From Flavobacterium frigidarium DSM 17623 (lineage in GTDB: Bacteria; Bacteroidota; Bacteroidia; Flavobacteriales; Flavobacteriaceae), in the NCBI RefSeq assembly GCF_000425505.1, contig NZ_AUDO01000009.1, forward strand, positions 1 to 64,000: DNA of 64,000 nt, in the 5' to 3' direction. The notes under the pieces are model-generated. The model saw nothing but the letters and a program-made list of their open reading frames with translations. It did not search any database and was not told the DNA's origin. Each line of letters opens with the position of its first letter. Within the stretch, counting starts at the first letter, position 1. Shown piece after piece: positions 15,601-26,147 of the stretch. The position numbers and the translations under genes are program-made.

Positions 15601-16239
15601 TTAAAGCTGCATGTAATACCTAATAATATTAAAAAGAGTGACGATCGCAATTACTCCCGTTATGCTCCCAATTATAGTATTCATATTTCTAAGAAGATAA
15701 TCTGCTTTAGACTCAATGTGCTGGAAAAAGCGAATATAAAAATAAAACACTAGCGTTGATCCTAGCACTACCCCACTAACAAAGGTAAATATAGCAAACG
15801 GATGGAAGGAAAACAAATCGTACGAAGACAATGTAATGGTAATAAAGACATAATAAGGAATAGGAAAGAAATTTAAGACAGACAAAAGCATGCCTAGAAA
15901 AAATCGCTTCTTTTTACTTTTCTTTTCTATTTTTGCTTTTTTCAATTTTGGCTTCTTTGCGATTAGCAAAAAATAGATAGCTAAAGCGCCAAACACCCCA
16001 AAACCTAGCTCTCGCAATAGGATCACAATATCTGGTCGTACATTGATGATATTAGCAAAAATGATTGCCAGATAAGCTTGAAAGAAAATTATAATTATCG
16101 CCCCAAAAATGAACCAAAAAGCATTTTTTGTACCTTCTTTTAAATTAACTTTTGCCGCTGTCATATTGATTAGCCCTGGAGGAATAATTCCTATTACAGC
16201 TGTGACAAAACCAAAAAACAGTGGTAAAATAAAATTCAT
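15601..16239 (-). CDS. LysE/RhtB-type exporter
   Basis: 212 residues and about six transmembrane helices. The N-terminus IIPPGLINMTAAKVNLKEG is the LysE-family signature; helices are separated by a basic loop (KKPKLKKAKIEKKSKKKR), expected to be cytoplasmic. Family members export amino acids or related small molecules; the substrate cannot be assigned. It is flanked by the trmB gene upstream on the same strand, with a 55-bp gap. Confidence 0.85.
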   Translation of the reverse strand: MNFILPLFFGFVTAVIGIIPPGLINMTAAKVNLKEGTKNAFWFIFGAIIIIFFQAYLAIIFANIINVRPDIVILLRELGFGVFGALAIYFLLIAKKPKLKKAKIEKKSKKKRFFLGMLLSVLNFFPIPYYVFITITLSSYDLFSFHPFAIFTFVSGVVLGSTLVFYFYIRFFQHIESKADYLLRNMNTIIGSITGVIAIVTLFNIIRYYMQL

Positions 16240-16294
16240 TGATTACGGTTCTAATAGTGAAAACGGCTTAATTAATACCTTAAATTACAGCGAT

Positions 16295-16972
16295 TTAATC
16301 TTTAATTTTAAATCGAATATACGTAATTGCTTTGTTAACTTGCAAATATTGTTTTTCGTAGAAAGTTTGGAATGCCGTCACTTCCTCTGGACTACCTTCA
16401 TTTACGTATACATTGTGATTTGCATACAGTACTTCATGACCTTCTCCATGCAACAGTCCTAAAGTATAACCATGCATGAATTCACTATCGGTTTTTAAGT
16501 TAACCACACCATCTTTTTTCAATATCTTTTTGTACAATTGTAAAAACTCAGAATTGGTCATTCTATGTTTTGTTCTCTTATACTTAATTTGTGGATCTGG
16601 AAAAGTAATCCAAATTTCATCCACTTCATTCTCAGCAAAAATGTGGTTTATTAGTTCGATTTGAGTTCTAATAAAGGCAACATTATTTAAACCAGTTTCT
16701 ACAGCGGTTTTTGCACCTCTCCAAAAACGAGCTCCTTTAATATCGATTCCAATGAAATTTTTATTAGGGTATCTTTCAGCTAATCCTACAGAGTATTCTC
16801 CTTTACCACAACCTAATTCTAGTACTAACGGATTGTCATTTTTAAAAAATTCGGTATTCCATTTCCCTTTTAAAGGAAATAAATCACCTACAACTTCTTC
16901 TCTCGTTGGTTGAAAAACATTTACAAATGTTTCATTTTCCCTGAATCTCTTTAATTTATTTTTGCTTCCCAC
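16295..16972 (-). CDS. trmB: tRNA (guanine-46-N7)-methyltransferase
   Basis: 225 residues. SAM-binding motif LELGCGKGEYSVGLAERYP, then FIGIDIKGARFW and the catalytic/tRNA-binding region ITFPDPQIKYKRTKHRM (the PDPW-like segment of TrmB). It methylates G46 of tRNAs in the cytoplasm. A -7 box TAATTTTG lies at 16999-16992. Length is normal. Confidence 0.95.
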   Translation of the reverse strand: MGSKNKLKRFRENETFVNVFQPTREEVVGDLFPLKGKWNTEFFKNDNPLVLELGCGKGEYSVGLAERYPNKNFIGIDIKGARFWRGAKTAVETGLNNVAFIRTQIELINHIFAENEVDEIWITFPDPQIKYKRTKHRMTNSEFLQLYKKILKKDGVVNLKTDSEFMHGYTLGLLHGEGHEVLYANHNVYVNEGSPEEVTAFQTFYEKQYLQVNKAITYIRFKIKD

Positions 16973-17117
16973 TTTTTTTCAAATATTTCGGCAAAATTAA
17001 TGAATTATATCACAAAGAATGGTTTGCCACCAAAAAAAATACTTTTTAATACAGTAACAGTAAAATCCATATTAGTTTTGTTTTCGAAAAAAAGAAAAAT
17101 AACAGCATTTTATTTAT

Positions 17118-17627
17118 CTATCGCTGTTCTAATAACGACTTTAAAAAATTGTCCTCAATAGGCGTTTTTATTTTGATAACCTCAGCCGAATTTTCGTTAG
17201 GAATTGTCATGGAAAGTACATAGTGCTTGATTTTCCATTTTTTGCCATCTTTCACTAATATACCAGAACCACGACATATTTTCATTTGCGTGCTCAGCAA
17301 CTCATCAAACCAAGCGATTTTTCCTGATTTATCTATAAAAACATGACGCTCTACTGCTGTGAAATTCCACGCCTTTCCTTTATCAAAAAATGGCTTTGCA
17401 TAAGTCATGAATTCGCTTTTGTTCCAATTCTCACCCGCATCTGTACCAATGAAAATAGCATCTGAAGTCATGCAGTCAAAATAATTTTCGAAATTAGCAT
17501 CAGCAGCTGCTTCATGCCAGCCGTCTACCAAAACGTTTATTTGCTCATCATTGCTTTCTTTTACTTTTTCGAAAATACTAAAGGAGCTAAACAGAACCAC
17601 AATAACCACAACCAATACATTTTTCAT
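17118..17627 (-). CDS. Exported NTF2-like (SnoaL/DUF4440) protein
   Basis: 169 residues with an N-terminal hydrophobic signal segment (VLVVVIVVLFSSFSIF), then an NTF2-like domain: WHEAAADANFENYFDCMTSDAIFIGTDAGENWNKSEF, FTAVERHVFID and GILVKDGKKWKIKHYVLSM. This resembles SnoaL/DUF4440 proteins of diverse or unknown function. The position suggests no partner; it is probably monocistronic. The start codon is preceded by an AGGAGGT, unusual in this window but too close to the ATG to be an optimal ribosome binding site. Confidence 0.8.
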   Translation of the reverse strand: MKNVLVVVIVVLFSSFSIFEKVKESNDEQINVLVDGWHEAAADANFENYFDCMTSDAIFIGTDAGENWNKSEFMTYAKPFFDKGKAWNFTAVERHVFIDKSGKIAWFDELLSTQMKICRGSGILVKDGKKWKIKHYVLSMTIPNENSAEVIKIKTPIEDNFLKSLLEQR

Positions 17628-17787
17628 ACCTCCTAATTTAAATTACACTGCAAACCCGAATCAAATTGCTTTTTCTAGTCACATTACAAATATAGCATTT
17701 TAACAAAATTTTATTATTAAACTTCGAAATCGCTTTCAAAGTATTTGAATTAATGTACTTTTACACCACTATTAGCAACACTTCAAT

Positions 17788-19374
17788 ATGAAACGAACAG
17801 TACTTAAAACCCTACTATTTACCCTATTATCCACTTTGTTAATCACAGCTTGCAAGAAAAACGACAGTGAAAGCCCCACAGAGCTGTCAGAACAAGAAAT
17901 TAAGGATTTAAGCGAAATTCCTTTTGACAGTACACTTGTAGCGCCCTTTTTTATCAAACATCCACAGTTAGAGAAATACCACAAAGACGTTACAAAGTTA
18001 TATGAAAAACAAGATTTTCGTTTTATGTGGTATGATCGCAATGGGATTAATGAGTTTGCTAATATACTTTATAATAAAATCAATAATTTAAGCGAAGAAG
18101 GTGTCGAAGCTAGCATTCCTTATAAGTTAGAATTCAATTCTTTCTATGAGGCACCACAGGCATCAAAAGATCCACAAATTAATGCAGAGCTTTTAACTAC
18201 TGCATTATACTTCTTCTACCTCGACAAAGTTTATCACGGAATCGATGCTGCAAAGTCAAATGAGATGGAATGGTTTTTACCTAGGGAGAAACAAACTTAT
18301 GCTGCGTATACCGATTCTCTACTAACAGATGGATCACATGTCAAAAAAGAAAAGAAAACACTTTTTAGCCAATATTACTTATTGCGAGATGCCCTAAAAA
18401 AGTATCGCGCTATCGAAAAAAAAGCTTCTTGGGATAGTATTGCAATGCCGTCCGGCTACAAGACGTTAAAAATAGGAGACAGTTTGACTGCTATCGCTCA
18501 AGTTCGCAAGCGTTTACATCTTGAAGGACTTCTTGATACCGATAGTAAAAGCGGCATGTACGATGCAGACTTAGCCGATGCCGTTGTTAAATTTAAAGCC
18601 ACTCGCGGAATCAAAGGAGACAAATTACTCTACGCGTCTACCTTAAATTACCTAAGCACTCCGTTACCTAACTTAATCAAAACTATTGTTGTTAATATGG
18701 AGCGATGCCGCTGGATATCTAAAGATATTGCTAATGCAAAAGAGGTGATCGCGGTAAACATACCTGCTTACCAACTTACCTACTTTGAAAACGGGAAAAA
18801 CGTTTTAAACCTTAATGTGGTTGTAGGGAAAACGCTTAACAAAACTGTTATTTTTAGTGCACCAATGAAATACATTGTTTTTAGTCCCTACTGGAATCTA
18901 CCACAAAGTATTATTAAAAATGAAATTGTACCAGCTATCAACAGAAATCCAAATTACTTAGCCCAACATAATATGGAATGGAATAATGGTAGAGTAAGAC
19001 AAAAGCCTGGTGCAGGAAATTCATTAGGAAGAGTAAAGTTCTTATTCCCTAATTCGAATGCAATTTATCTACACGACACTCCCTCTAAACATTTATTTAG
19101 TCGAGACAAGAGAGCTTTTAGTCACGGTTGCATTAGAGTGGAACATCCTGAAGTACTGGCCGCAACTATTATGAAAAATGACACTGCCTGGGATGCTGAG
19201 AAAATAGACGAAGCTATGCATTTAGGAAAAGAGAAGTGGTACACTTTAAAAAACAAGATACCCGTTTACATCGGTTATTTTACATCATGGGTGGATGCGA
19301 CTGGAACGATACATTTTTATGACGATGTTTACAATAGAGATCCAGCACTAGCAGCTCTCTTATTTGAAAAATAA
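17788..19374 (+). CDS. L,D-transpeptidase (YcbB/LdtD-like) lipoprotein
   Basis: 528 residues with a lipoprotein signal (TLLITACKK). Domains: N-terminal LdtD-like helical region (about 60-215), a peptidoglycan-binding segment (about 225-290, QVRKRLHLEGLLDTDSKSG), then the YkuD catalytic domain (about 305-490). The active-site motif is HDTPSKHLF...SHGCIRVEHPE with nucleophile C448. The enzyme makes 3-3 crosslinks in, or attaches proteins to, periplasmic peptidoglycan. The family is common in Bacteroidota at this size. It is followed by a terminator. Confidence 0.93.
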   Translation: MKRTVLKTLLFTLLSTLLITACKKNDSESPTELSEQEIKDLSEIPFDSTLVAPFFIKHPQLEKYHKDVTKLYEKQDFRFMWYDRNGINEFANILYNKINNLSEEGVEASIPYKLEFNSFYEAPQASKDPQINAELLTTALYFFYLDKVYHGIDAAKSNEMEWFLPREKQTYAAYTDSLLTDGSHVKKEKKTLFSQYYLLRDALKKYRAIEKKASWDSIAMPSGYKTLKIGDSLTAIAQVRKRLHLEGLLDTDSKSGMYDADLADAVVKFKATRGIKGDKLLYASTLNYLSTPLPNLIKTIVVNMERCRWISKDIANAKEVIAVNIPAYQLTYFENGKNVLNLNVVVGKTLNKTVIFSAPMKYIVFSPYWNLPQSIIKNEIVPAINRNPNYLAQHNMEWNNGRVRQKPGAGNSLGRVKFLFPNSNAIYLHDTPSKHLFSRDKRAFSHGCIRVEHPEVLAATIMKNDTAWDAEKIDEAMHLGKEKWYTLKNKIPVYIGYFTSWVDATGTIHFYDDVYNRDPALAALLFEK

Positions 19375-19397
19375 TAAAACACGCAGATACATGAAAC

Positions 19398-19430
19398 AAA
19401 AAAGACTATCAAAATTGATAGTCTTTTTTT
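19398..19430. terminator. Bidirectional terminator between transpeptidase and HPF genes
   Basis: Stem AAAGACTATCAA / TTGATAGTCTTT around a minimal loop at 19413-19414, with A/T runs on both flanks; it separates converging genes. Confidence 0.85.
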
Positions 19431-19452
19431 ATATATGCGATAGAATTAAATC

Positions 19453-19767
19453 CTAGTGTTCTTTTTGTTTTTCAAATGTAGTCACCAATGATTTTTTGAT
19501 CTTGTCAAGAGCGCCTTTAAATGCTTTCTCTACAGTATCAGCATGGTCTGTTACTACAATAGGTTGCAGCTTTGCTGGGCGAACTTCAATTAAACAACGT
19601 TTATCATTGATTCCTGGCTTTGCACTATTTTCATCACCTACGTGAACTTCGATTCTTGTAATTTTATCTTCGAATCTTGCTAAAGCAGTTTCTAATTCAG
19701 CTGAGAAATAAGCTTCTGCTCTTTCATGTCCTTCTACATTCTTATCTGTGTTAAATTGTATTTTCAT
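19453..19767 (-). CDS. Ribosome hibernation-promoting factor, short HPF/RaiA type
   Basis: 104 residues, the S30AE/RaiA domain only (short type): MKIQFNTDKNVEGHERAEAY, the central DKITRIEVHVGDEN and KRCLIEVRPAKLQPIVV, then the helix HADTVEKAFKGALDKIKK. It blocks the mRNA channel of stalled ribosomes during slow growth. A good -7 box TAACTTTG is present upstream at 19801-19794. It is monocistronic. Confidence 0.92.
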   Translation of the reverse strand: MKIQFNTDKNVEGHERAEAYFSAELETALARFEDKITRIEVHVGDENSAKPGINDKRCLIEVRPAKLQPIVVTDHADTVEKAFKGALDKIKKSLVTTFEKQKEH

Positions 19768-19793
19768 AGTGTAAAGTATTTATGTTTGTCTCT

Positions 19794-19801
19794 CAAAGTT
19801 A
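19794..19801 (-). promoter_or_regulatory. -7 box of the HPF gene
   Basis: TAACTTTG on the minus strand, 26 bp before the start codon; no well-spaced -33 TTG. Confidence 0.45.
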
Positions 19802-19924
19802 ACGAACGACAATCCAAAAAACGAAGAAATTAGTAAATAATTATGAAAATAAATGCTGTTATATCGGTGTTATCAAGGCTTTCAGCAACTTACCTCATAA
19901 TTACGCAAACATATATCAAAAACA

Positions 19925-19953
19925 AAAGCGCTATTCTTTATGAATAGCGCTTT
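19925..19953 (-). terminator. Rho-independent terminator of the prolyl oligopeptidase gene
   Basis: Stem AAAGCGCTATTC / GAATAGCGCTTT with a 5-nt loop. On the minus strand it is followed by TTTTGTTTTT; it lies about 75 bp beyond the stop at 20029. Confidence 0.8.
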
Positions 19954-20028
19954 ATACTTATTGCTTTTTCTACCTTTTAAACAAAAATCTAAATCTCTTG
20001 TCCTAAAAAATAATTAAGCTAAATTTAT

Positions 20029-22146
20029 TTATTTGCTTTTAGGCAAACTTGTGAACCCCATATTGTACAATGTAAATGCTTGAACATCGACATTTTCTTG
20101 AATGCTCGCCGCTACTGATTTACCTGCTCCATGACCTGCTTTTACATCAATTCTAATTAAGGTAGGATTTGGTCCTGTTTGTTTGTCTTGTAATTCAGCA
20201 GCAAACTTAAAACTGTGTGCTGGTACCACGCGATCGTCATGATCTCCAGTGGTAACCATTGTAGCTGGATATTGTGTTCCTGCTTTTACATTGTGCACAG
20301 GAGAATAGGCTTTAATATACTCAAACATTTCTTTACTATCTTGTGCTGTCCCATAATCATAAGCCCAACCAGCACCTGCTGTAAACGTGTGGTAACGCAA
20401 CATATCTAAAACTCCCACAGCTGGTAATGCTACTTTCATTAAATCAGGACGCTGAGTCATTGTTGCTCCTACTAACAATCCTCCATTAGATCCACCGCGA
20501 ATAGCTAAATAATCTGAAGTCGTATACTTTTGAGCAATCAAGTATTCGGCTGCAGCAATGAAGTCGTCAAAAACATTTTGCTTTTCCATCTTTGTTCCTG
20601 CGTCATGCCATTTCTTACCATACTCGCCACCACCACGTAAATTAGCAACAGCATACACACCACCATTTTCTAACCATACTGCATTTGCAATACTAAAACT
20701 TGGCGTCAAGCTAATATTAAAACCACCATAACCATAAAGCATTGTTGGGTTTTTACCATCTAGTTTCAATCCTTTCTTATGCGTAATAATCATTGGGATT
20801 TTTGTCCCATCTTTAGAAGTATAAAAAACTTGTTTAGACTCGAAATCGTCGCTTTTAAAATCAACGTTTGGTTTCTCATATACATCAGATTTTCCAGTTG
20901 CAGGATTAAAAGTATAAACACTTCCAGGAGTCGTGTAGTTTGTAAATGAATAGTACAATACTTTATCACCTGCCTTACCTCCAAAACCACCAGCTGTTCC
21001 TACCGCAGGTAATTTAATTTCGCGAACCATTTTCCCACTATAATCATATTGCTTAACCACAGAAACTGCGTCTTTAATATAAGTAGCAAAGAAATATCCC
21101 GACCCTGTAGATGGTGACAAAACATTCTCTGTTTCAGGAATAAAATCAACCCAATTTGTAGGCTCAGGATTTGCAACATCTACCGTAACAACACGCTTGT
21201 TAGGCGCATTATAATCTGTAGCGATAAACAATTTATTTCCTTTTGTTTCAATCACACTATTATCACTATTGAAATTATCTACGATTGTAACGATTGGGCT
21301 ATTTGGTGTTTTTAGACTTTTAATGTATAATTCATTTCCATACGTAGAATTTGCTGCAGAGATAACTAAATAATCACCATCCTCTGTAACATAACCTCCT
21401 ATGTAACGGCGCTTTTGATCTGCACCAAAAATTACTTTATCCTCCTTTTGAGCAGTTCCTAATTTGTGAAAGTATAATTTGTGCTCGTCCGTCTTTGCAG
21501 ATAACTCACTCCCTTTAGGTTTTTCATAACTAGAATAATAGAAACCTTCATTTCCTCTCCACGATAAGCCACTAAATTTCACGTCAACAATTGTGTCTTC
21601 TACAATTTTTTTAGAAGCTGCATCCATCATAATTACCTTTCTCCAATCACTACCTCCTTCAGAAATAGCATAAGCAACTTTTGATCCATCTTTAGAGAAA
21701 TCTAAACCTCCTAGTGATGTTGTACCATCTTTCGAAAAAGTATTTGGATCTAAAAAAACCTCTTCCTTTCCTTTACTGTCTTTTCTATAAACTACAGACT
21801 GATTTTGTAATCCGTTATTTTTCGAATAATAGGTATAGCTGCCTTCCTTTGATGGTGCTCCTATTTTTTCATAATTCCATAATTTCTCCATTCGTGCTTT
21901 TAACGCATCTCTAAACGGGATTTGGTTTAAATAACCGGAGGTTACTTCATTTTCTGCCTTAACCCAACTTGCTGTTTCTGAAGAGCGATCGTCCTCTAGC
22001 CATCTGTAAGGATCATTTACTTTTGCATCAAAATAAGTGTCCACGACATCCCCCTTAGGTGTTGCCGGGTACTTAAGTGCCTGTTGTTTTTGTGCCACTG
22101 CAACCATTGTAGGTAGTACTGCCATTATCAGAATTAATTTTTTCAT
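20029..22146 (-). CDS. Exported prolyl oligopeptidase (peptidase family S9A)
   Basis: 705 residues. The signal peptide ([16 protein letters not shown]) is followed by a seven-bladed propeller (about 70-420) and an alpha/beta-hydrolase domain. Nucleophile S553 is in [38 protein letters not shown], the Asp in [12 protein letters not shown] and the His in AGHGAGKS complete the picture. It cleaves short proline-containing peptides, probably in the periplasm because of the signal peptide. Length is standard. It is monocistronic with its own terminator. Confidence 0.94.
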   Translation of the reverse strand: MKKLILIMAVLPTMVAVAQKQQALKYPATPKGDVVDTYFDAKVNDPYRWLEDDRSSETASWVKAENEVTSGYLNQIPFRDALKARMEKLWNYEKIGAPSKEGSYTYYSKNNGLQNQSVVYRKDSKGKEEVFLDPNTFSKDGTTSLGGLDFSKDGSKVAYAISEGGSDWRKVIMMDAASKKIVEDTIVDVKFSGLSWRGNEGFYYSSYEKPKGSELSAKTDEHKLYFHKLGTAQKEDKVIFGADQKRRYIGGYVTEDGDYLVISAANSTYGNELYIKSLKTPNSPIVTIVDNFNSDNSVIETKGNKLFIATDYNAPNKRVVTVDVANPEPTNWVDFIPETENVLSPSTGSGYFFATYIKDAVSVVKQYDYSGKMVREIKLPAVGTAGGFGGKAGDKVLYYSFTNYTTPGSVYTFNPATGKSDVYEKPNVDFKSDDFESKQVFYTSKDGTKIPMIITHKKGLKLDGKNPTMLYGYGGFNISLTPSFSIANAVWLENGGVYAVANLRGGGEYGKKWHDAGTKMEKQNVFDDFIAAAEYLIAQKYTTSDYLAIRGGSNGGLLVGATMTQRPDLMKVALPAVGVLDMLRYHTFTAGAGWAYDYGTAQDSKEMFEYIKAYSPVHNVKAGTQYPATMVTTGDHDDRVVPAHSFKFAAELQDKQTGPNPTLIRIDVKAGHGAGKSVAASIQENVDVQAFTLYNMGFTSLPKSK

Positions 22147-22452
22147 TAGTCTTTATTTTTTCGGTTTTAATAAGCAATCGATAGCCTTATAAATGAAGGC
22201 TGCTTATTTATATGTCGGTAAGCGCTTTGTTTTGTTACTTAACTATGACTTAAAGTTGCTACAAAGAGAGGCACATTGATTGCGACCGATCGTTTTTACG
22301 CAGAGATCCACGGAGAACTCACAAAGAATCGCAGCGTTTTCATCACTATTAAAAAAGTATGATTAAACCTTTTAAGTGTCTCTACGTTACTAATTGCATT
22401 TCTTTATGTTACACTTTACACGTTTTCTCGTTACTTTCTATACATTTTACAA
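22147..22452. other. Intergenic region with degenerate 11-bp tandem units
   Basis: No gene. At 22298-22336 are three 11-bp degenerate units (ACGCAGAGATC, CACGGAGAACT, CACAAAGAATC) and a partial fourth (GCAGCG). I recall such CGCAGAG-type arrays between genes in many flavobacterial genomes. The rest is AT-rich. Confidence 0.4.
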
Positions 22453-23748
22453 TCACTTTACTGGCAACCACAATTTGCGAAATTCCCCTTCTTTATCGTA
22501 ATCTTTTGCTTGCTTCTCTATGTTAAAATAGCGGTGTTTTCTAGGATCATTTCCTACTCCGGCTAGATAAGCCCAATTCCCCCAGTTGCTACACACATCA
22601 TAATCTATTAGTTGAGACTCAAAGTAAGCTGCTCCTATTCGCCAATCCATTTGGAGTTCGTTACAAAAGTAACTTGCCACGTTCTGTCTTCCTCTATTGC
22701 TCATGAACCCCGTTTCTTTCAACTCAATCATATTTGCATTTACAAATTCTGATTCGGTGGTACCTTCTATCCAACATTTGAGTGCCGCTTCGTTTTTCTC
22801 CTTAGAATTGGGTTTATCAGCTACTATTCCTGAATACAAAAAGAATTTTGTTTGGTATTTTTTGAACATAAATCGAAAGAAGTCACGCCATAGTAATTCA
22901 AAAATTAGCCAATACGTGGAATCATTTGCTCCATGTAGTTCCTCAAATTTTTTAACCTCACTGTAAATAGTTCGTGGCGAAATACACCCCATAGCTAGCC
23001 AAGCACTAAATTTTGAAGAGTAATCGCTACCCACCATCTCGTTGCGGGTTTCTTTATAAACGGCTAATTTTTTAGACTCATAAAAGTAATAATTCAGTCG
23101 TTTCATCGCTTCAGATTCTCCTCCTTTAAATTGGATAGCCGCTCGCTTGTCTATTTTTTCGAATTCTAAGTTCAAGTCGGCCAAAGCAGGTAATTCTATT
23201 GGCGGAATTTCTGGTGACTGTATCGATTCTGGCACTTCGAATACCTCTCTTATTGTCGCATCAAGTTCTGTTTTCTTTCTAAAAACAGTGAACACATCTG
23301 GTATTTTTTTTATCGAAAAAGGGAGATCCTCGGCGTGGTACAAAGTACTTGTACTGAAAGTTTCAAGTTCGCAACGCATTTTAAAAAGCAATTCTTGAAT
23401 CTCATGTTCTACATTTTTTTCCTCAAAAGCTACTTCGCGTTTTGCAAATACTTTTTTGGCCCTATAGTGCGATACGATTTTAGGGATTTCAATCTCAGGT
23501 TTCCCTTTTAAAATAACCAAACCAGACCCAAGTTTCCTTAAATTGTCATCTAAATTTTGAATTGATTCTAATAAAAATTGCGCTCGATAACTTCCCGTTT
23601 TATCAAACCCGTATTGCGTTTTTTTAAAGTGGTCTTCATCAAAGCAATAAACTGGTACAATTTGTTCGCTTTGAGCAATTGCCTTGATAAGTGTTTCATT
23701 ATCAAATAATCGTAAATCCGTTTTAAACCAAACTATAGCCGTTTTCAT
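22453..23748 (-). CDS. Cryptochrome DASH-type photolyase family protein
   Basis: 431 residues. N-terminal photolyase alpha/beta domain (AIVWFKTDLRLFDNETL, VPVYCFDEDHF), then the FAD-binding helical domain with SKFSAWLAMGCISPRTIYSEVK, LIFELLWRDFFRFMFKKYQ, SNRGRQNVASYFCNELQMDWR and YDVCSNWGNWAYLAGVGNDPR, which are the cry-DASH signatures. Family members bind FAD and an antenna folate and repair CPD lesions in single-stranded DNA. It is the last gene of the photolyase operon; its ATG overlaps the stop of the preceding gene by 1 bp (TAATG). Confidence 0.93.
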   Translation of the reverse strand: MKTAIVWFKTDLRLFDNETLIKAIAQSEQIVPVYCFDEDHFKKTQYGFDKTGSYRAQFLLESIQNLDDNLRKLGSGLVILKGKPEIEIPKIVSHYRAKKVFAKREVAFEEKNVEHEIQELLFKMRCELETFSTSTLYHAEDLPFSIKKIPDVFTVFRKKTELDATIREVFEVPESIQSPEIPPIELPALADLNLEFEKIDKRAAIQFKGGESEAMKRLNYYFYESKKLAVYKETRNEMVGSDYSSKFSAWLAMGCISPRTIYSEVKKFEELHGANDSTYWLIFELLWRDFFRFMFKKYQTKFFLYSGIVADKPNSKEKNEAALKCWIEGTTESEFVNANMIELKETGFMSNRGRQNVASYFCNELQMDWRIGAAYFESQLIDYDVCSNWGNWAYLAGVGNDPRKHRYFNIEKQAKDYDKEGEFRKLWLPVK

Positions 23749-25283
23749 TATATTTTATTTATGTTTTTTAAATAGTAATCTGCTTGTTCTAGTAAAGCAA
23801 CCTTTGTATCAGGCTTCATTTTTTTCCAGAGTGCATATACCATACGCAACCGCGGATTTGCCTGCAATTTGTCTGCATTTTTATCAAAGAAATTCCAATA
23901 CAAACTATTAAAAGGACATGCTTTGTCTCCTGTTTTTACTGATTTTTTATAATAACAAGATCCACAATAATGACTCATTTTATCAATATATGATGCCGAA
24001 CTCACATAGGGTTTTGTACCTACAATTCCGCCATCTGCAAATTGACTCATTCCCACTGTATTTGTAATTTCTACCCATTCAATCGCATCAATATACACGC
24101 CTAGATACCATGCACTCACCTCATCAGGATCTGTACCGGCAAGCAATGCGAAATTTCCAGTGATCATTAGGCGCTGGATGTGGTGCGCATAACTATACGT
24201 CAGCGTTTGCTGAATCGAATCTCTCAAGCAGTGCATTTTTGTATTTCCGGTCCAATACCAATCTGGTAATTTTGCTTTATTGTTTAAATAATTTAGAGAT
24301 GCAAATTCAGGCATTTTCAACCAGTAAATTCCTCTCATGTATTCGCGCCAACCTATAATTTGCCTAACAAATCCCTCTAACTGGTTGTATTCGATTTCAT
24401 CGGGTCTCGCATTCCATTCTTTTATTGCACGATTAATTACTTCTTGTGGCGAAATCATTTTTAAATTCATCGAAAAAGAAAGCCTGGAGTGGTACAGAGA
24501 CCATTCTGTAGGAACCATAGCATCTTGATAACTTCCAAAAAGCGGAAGACAGTTAACCATAAAGTGCTCCATCAATTGCAACGATTGTTTTCGGCTCGTA
24601 GGCCAAAGAAAATTTTTAGCATCGACGGTTCCAATTGTCTTGATTTTTGCCCGATCAACTTCTTTCAAAATAGCAGAAAGATCATTTTCAAAAACTAATG
24701 GTTGTAATGGTTTATGCTCTTTTGGGATTTTCTTTCGATTATCACTATCATAATTCCATTGTCCGTTGACAGGAGTTTGTCCCTCCATTAAAACATCGTG
24801 CTTTTTACGCATAGCATGATAAAAATTCTCCATTATAAAGGTCAATTTGCCTTTATAAAATTCTCCTAGCTCACTGCGATTAGTATAAAAATGTTCGGTA
24901 TCAATCACATCGTGTTTAATAGAAAGTGATTGACAAAATTGCTTCAAAATTTCATCTACTCGAAATTCATCTGGAAGTTGGTATTCAAAATGTGCAAATG
25001 AATGTTTATCTATCAGCTGCTTAAGATTCTTAGCAAAATCTTGCTGGTTATCGTTATCATTGATCGATAGGTAAATTACGGCATGACCCGCATCTTCTAA
25101 TTGCTTTGCAAAGTTGCGCATCGCAGCAAAAAAACCAAGTACTTTTTGAGTATGGTGCGTAGCATAATCCGTTTCGGTACGTATTTCCATCATGACATAA
25201 GTAACTTCTTCACTGGTTTCATTAAACCAAGAATGGGCACTATTTAATTGATCTCCTAATATTAACCGAATTGTCTTTTTCAT
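23748..25283 (-). CDS. Fe-S bacterial cryptochrome/photolyase (FeS-BCP, PhrB/CryB class)
   Basis: 511 residues, typical for the class. Begins [15 protein letters not shown], the DPRP-family start. The four cysteines that hold a [4Fe-4S] cluster in PhrB are present: C352 (MHCLRDSI), C440 and C443 ([10 protein letters not shown]) and C456 ([12 protein letters not shown]). Their spacing is the one I recall for Agrobacterium PhrB. FAD site: [20 protein letters not shown]. The family repairs (6-4) photoproducts or acts as a photoreceptor. It overlaps the DUF2256 gene by 4 bp (ATGA) and the cry-DASH gene by 1 bp, so these genes are translated as a unit. Confidence 0.95.
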   Translation of the reverse strand: MKKTIRLILGDQLNSAHSWFNETSEEVTYVMMEIRTETDYATHHTQKVLGFFAAMRNFAKQLEDAGHAVIYLSINDNDNQQDFAKNLKQLIDKHSFAHFEYQLPDEFRVDEILKQFCQSLSIKHDVIDTEHFYTNRSELGEFYKGKLTFIMENFYHAMRKKHDVLMEGQTPVNGQWNYDSDNRKKIPKEHKPLQPLVFENDLSAILKEVDRAKIKTIGTVDAKNFLWPTSRKQSLQLMEHFMVNCLPLFGSYQDAMVPTEWSLYHSRLSFSMNLKMISPQEVINRAIKEWNARPDEIEYNQLEGFVRQIIGWREYMRGIYWLKMPEFASLNYLNNKAKLPDWYWTGNTKMHCLRDSIQQTLTYSYAHHIQRLMITGNFALLAGTDPDEVSAWYLGVYIDAIEWVEITNTVGMSQFADGGIVGTKPYVSSASYIDKMSHYCGSCYYKKSVKTGDKACPFNSLYWNFFDKNADKLQANPRLRMVYALWKKMKPDTKVALLEQADYYLKNINKI

Positions 25284-25423
25284 TTTGCTTTATTCATTCT
25301 ACATTTATCGCTGCAATATTTAACGTCTTCCCACACTTTTTCCCATTTCTTCCTCCATGTAAAAGGTCGCTCACAAACCACACATATTTTTGAAGGTAAA
25401 TCCTGTTTTTTAATTTTTTTCAT
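25280..25423 (-). CDS. DUF2256 small zinc-finger-like protein
   Basis: 47 residues starting at the ATG at 25423 ([12 protein letters not shown]), one base after the stop of the DUF2071 gene; a longer reading from 25480 would run into that gene and is rejected. Motif C-x2-C and later C-x3-[18 protein letters not shown] ... [10 protein letters not shown], the DUF2256 signature, presumably a zinc ribbon. DUF2256 genes are often adjacent to FeS-type photolyase genes. The 4-bp overlap with the photolyase start implies translational coupling. Function unknown. Confidence 0.88.
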   Translation of the reverse strand: MKKIKKQDLPSKICVVCERPFTWRKKWEKVWEDVKYCSDKCRMNKAK

Positions 25424-25424
25424 A

Positions 25425-26144
25425 TCACAATGCAAGTTTGTGTCTTTTCCACTCGATTGCCACTGCTGAACCTTCTGCAAGAAAGACAGTATCAGGTGCC
25501 GAGTGGGTTAGATTAGCAAAAGCATCTCCATACATTCGAGAAAAATCGCAATCAATATCGTAATCGATTACGTTGTTCACTAGCCAACTAGGATGTTGCA
25601 ATCGATACTCCTCAGTGTGTGTATCGCTGGCTTTTGTATAGCCGTAATAATGTTCGAATATAAATTGTTGTAAAGAACCCTTTTCCATCTGCTTTACCTC
25701 AGTATTTGCCTTTACCGCTATTCGATTCCACTTCTTATTTAAAAGCCATTCGTACTTGATTGTCTGCTCATTATTACCTCTTTCCATTATATGTTTCGTT
25801 TCAACTACCGTGTAATGCTCCTTATACAACTTATTTGCAACCCAAGCCACTATAGGATAAGGAATGGTTTCATTAATAAAAACCACGCCTCTTTTTAGCT
25901 TTCCGTTTTCGACCCTAGAGACATAAAAACGCAAATTGATTTCTTCAAAAGTGCCAAACCAAGGAATTGGAATATTGAATAACTTCGTATCTTTAAATAA
26001 AAAGCCCACTAAACTGACATAAGCCTTTCCTTCAAACAAATCTATGTTTACTCCTGCTGGCAAATAAGGCGCTAGAACTGCTGGATCAACAGCATAATTT
26101 GCCATAATTAATTGCTCCCACTTTGCTTTTAAAAAAATTGCCAT
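25425..26144 (-). CDS. DUF2071/YqjF-family protein
   Basis: 239 residues. Family features: an N-terminal [26 protein letters not shown] segment, [29 protein letters not shown], and a C-terminal [19 protein letters not shown] region. YqjF/DUF2071 proteins have an acetoacetate-decarboxylase-like beta fold but no demonstrated reaction. It sits between two photolyase genes with gaps of 3 bp and 1 bp, so it is likely part of the same light-related response. Unrecognised partner function. Confidence 0.85.
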   Translation of the reverse strand: MAIFLKAKWEQLIMANYAVDPAVLAPYLPAGVNIDLFEGKAYVSLVGFLFKDTKLFNIPIPWFGTFEEINLRFYVSRVENGKLKRGVVFINETIPYPIVAWVANKLYKEHYTVVETKHIMERGNNEQTIKYEWLLNKKWNRIAVKANTEVKQMEKGSLQQFIFEHYYGYTKASDTHTEEYRLQHPSWLVNNVIDYDIDCDFSRMYGDAFANLTHSAPDTVFLAEGSAVAIEWKRHKLAL

Positions 26145-26147
26145 AGT

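Noticed and set aside
25424-25480. Longer DUF2256 protein starting at 25480
   Set aside because: The extra 19 residues would overlap the 3' end of the DUF2071 gene and lack similarity to DUF2256; the ATG at 25423 gives the usual length.
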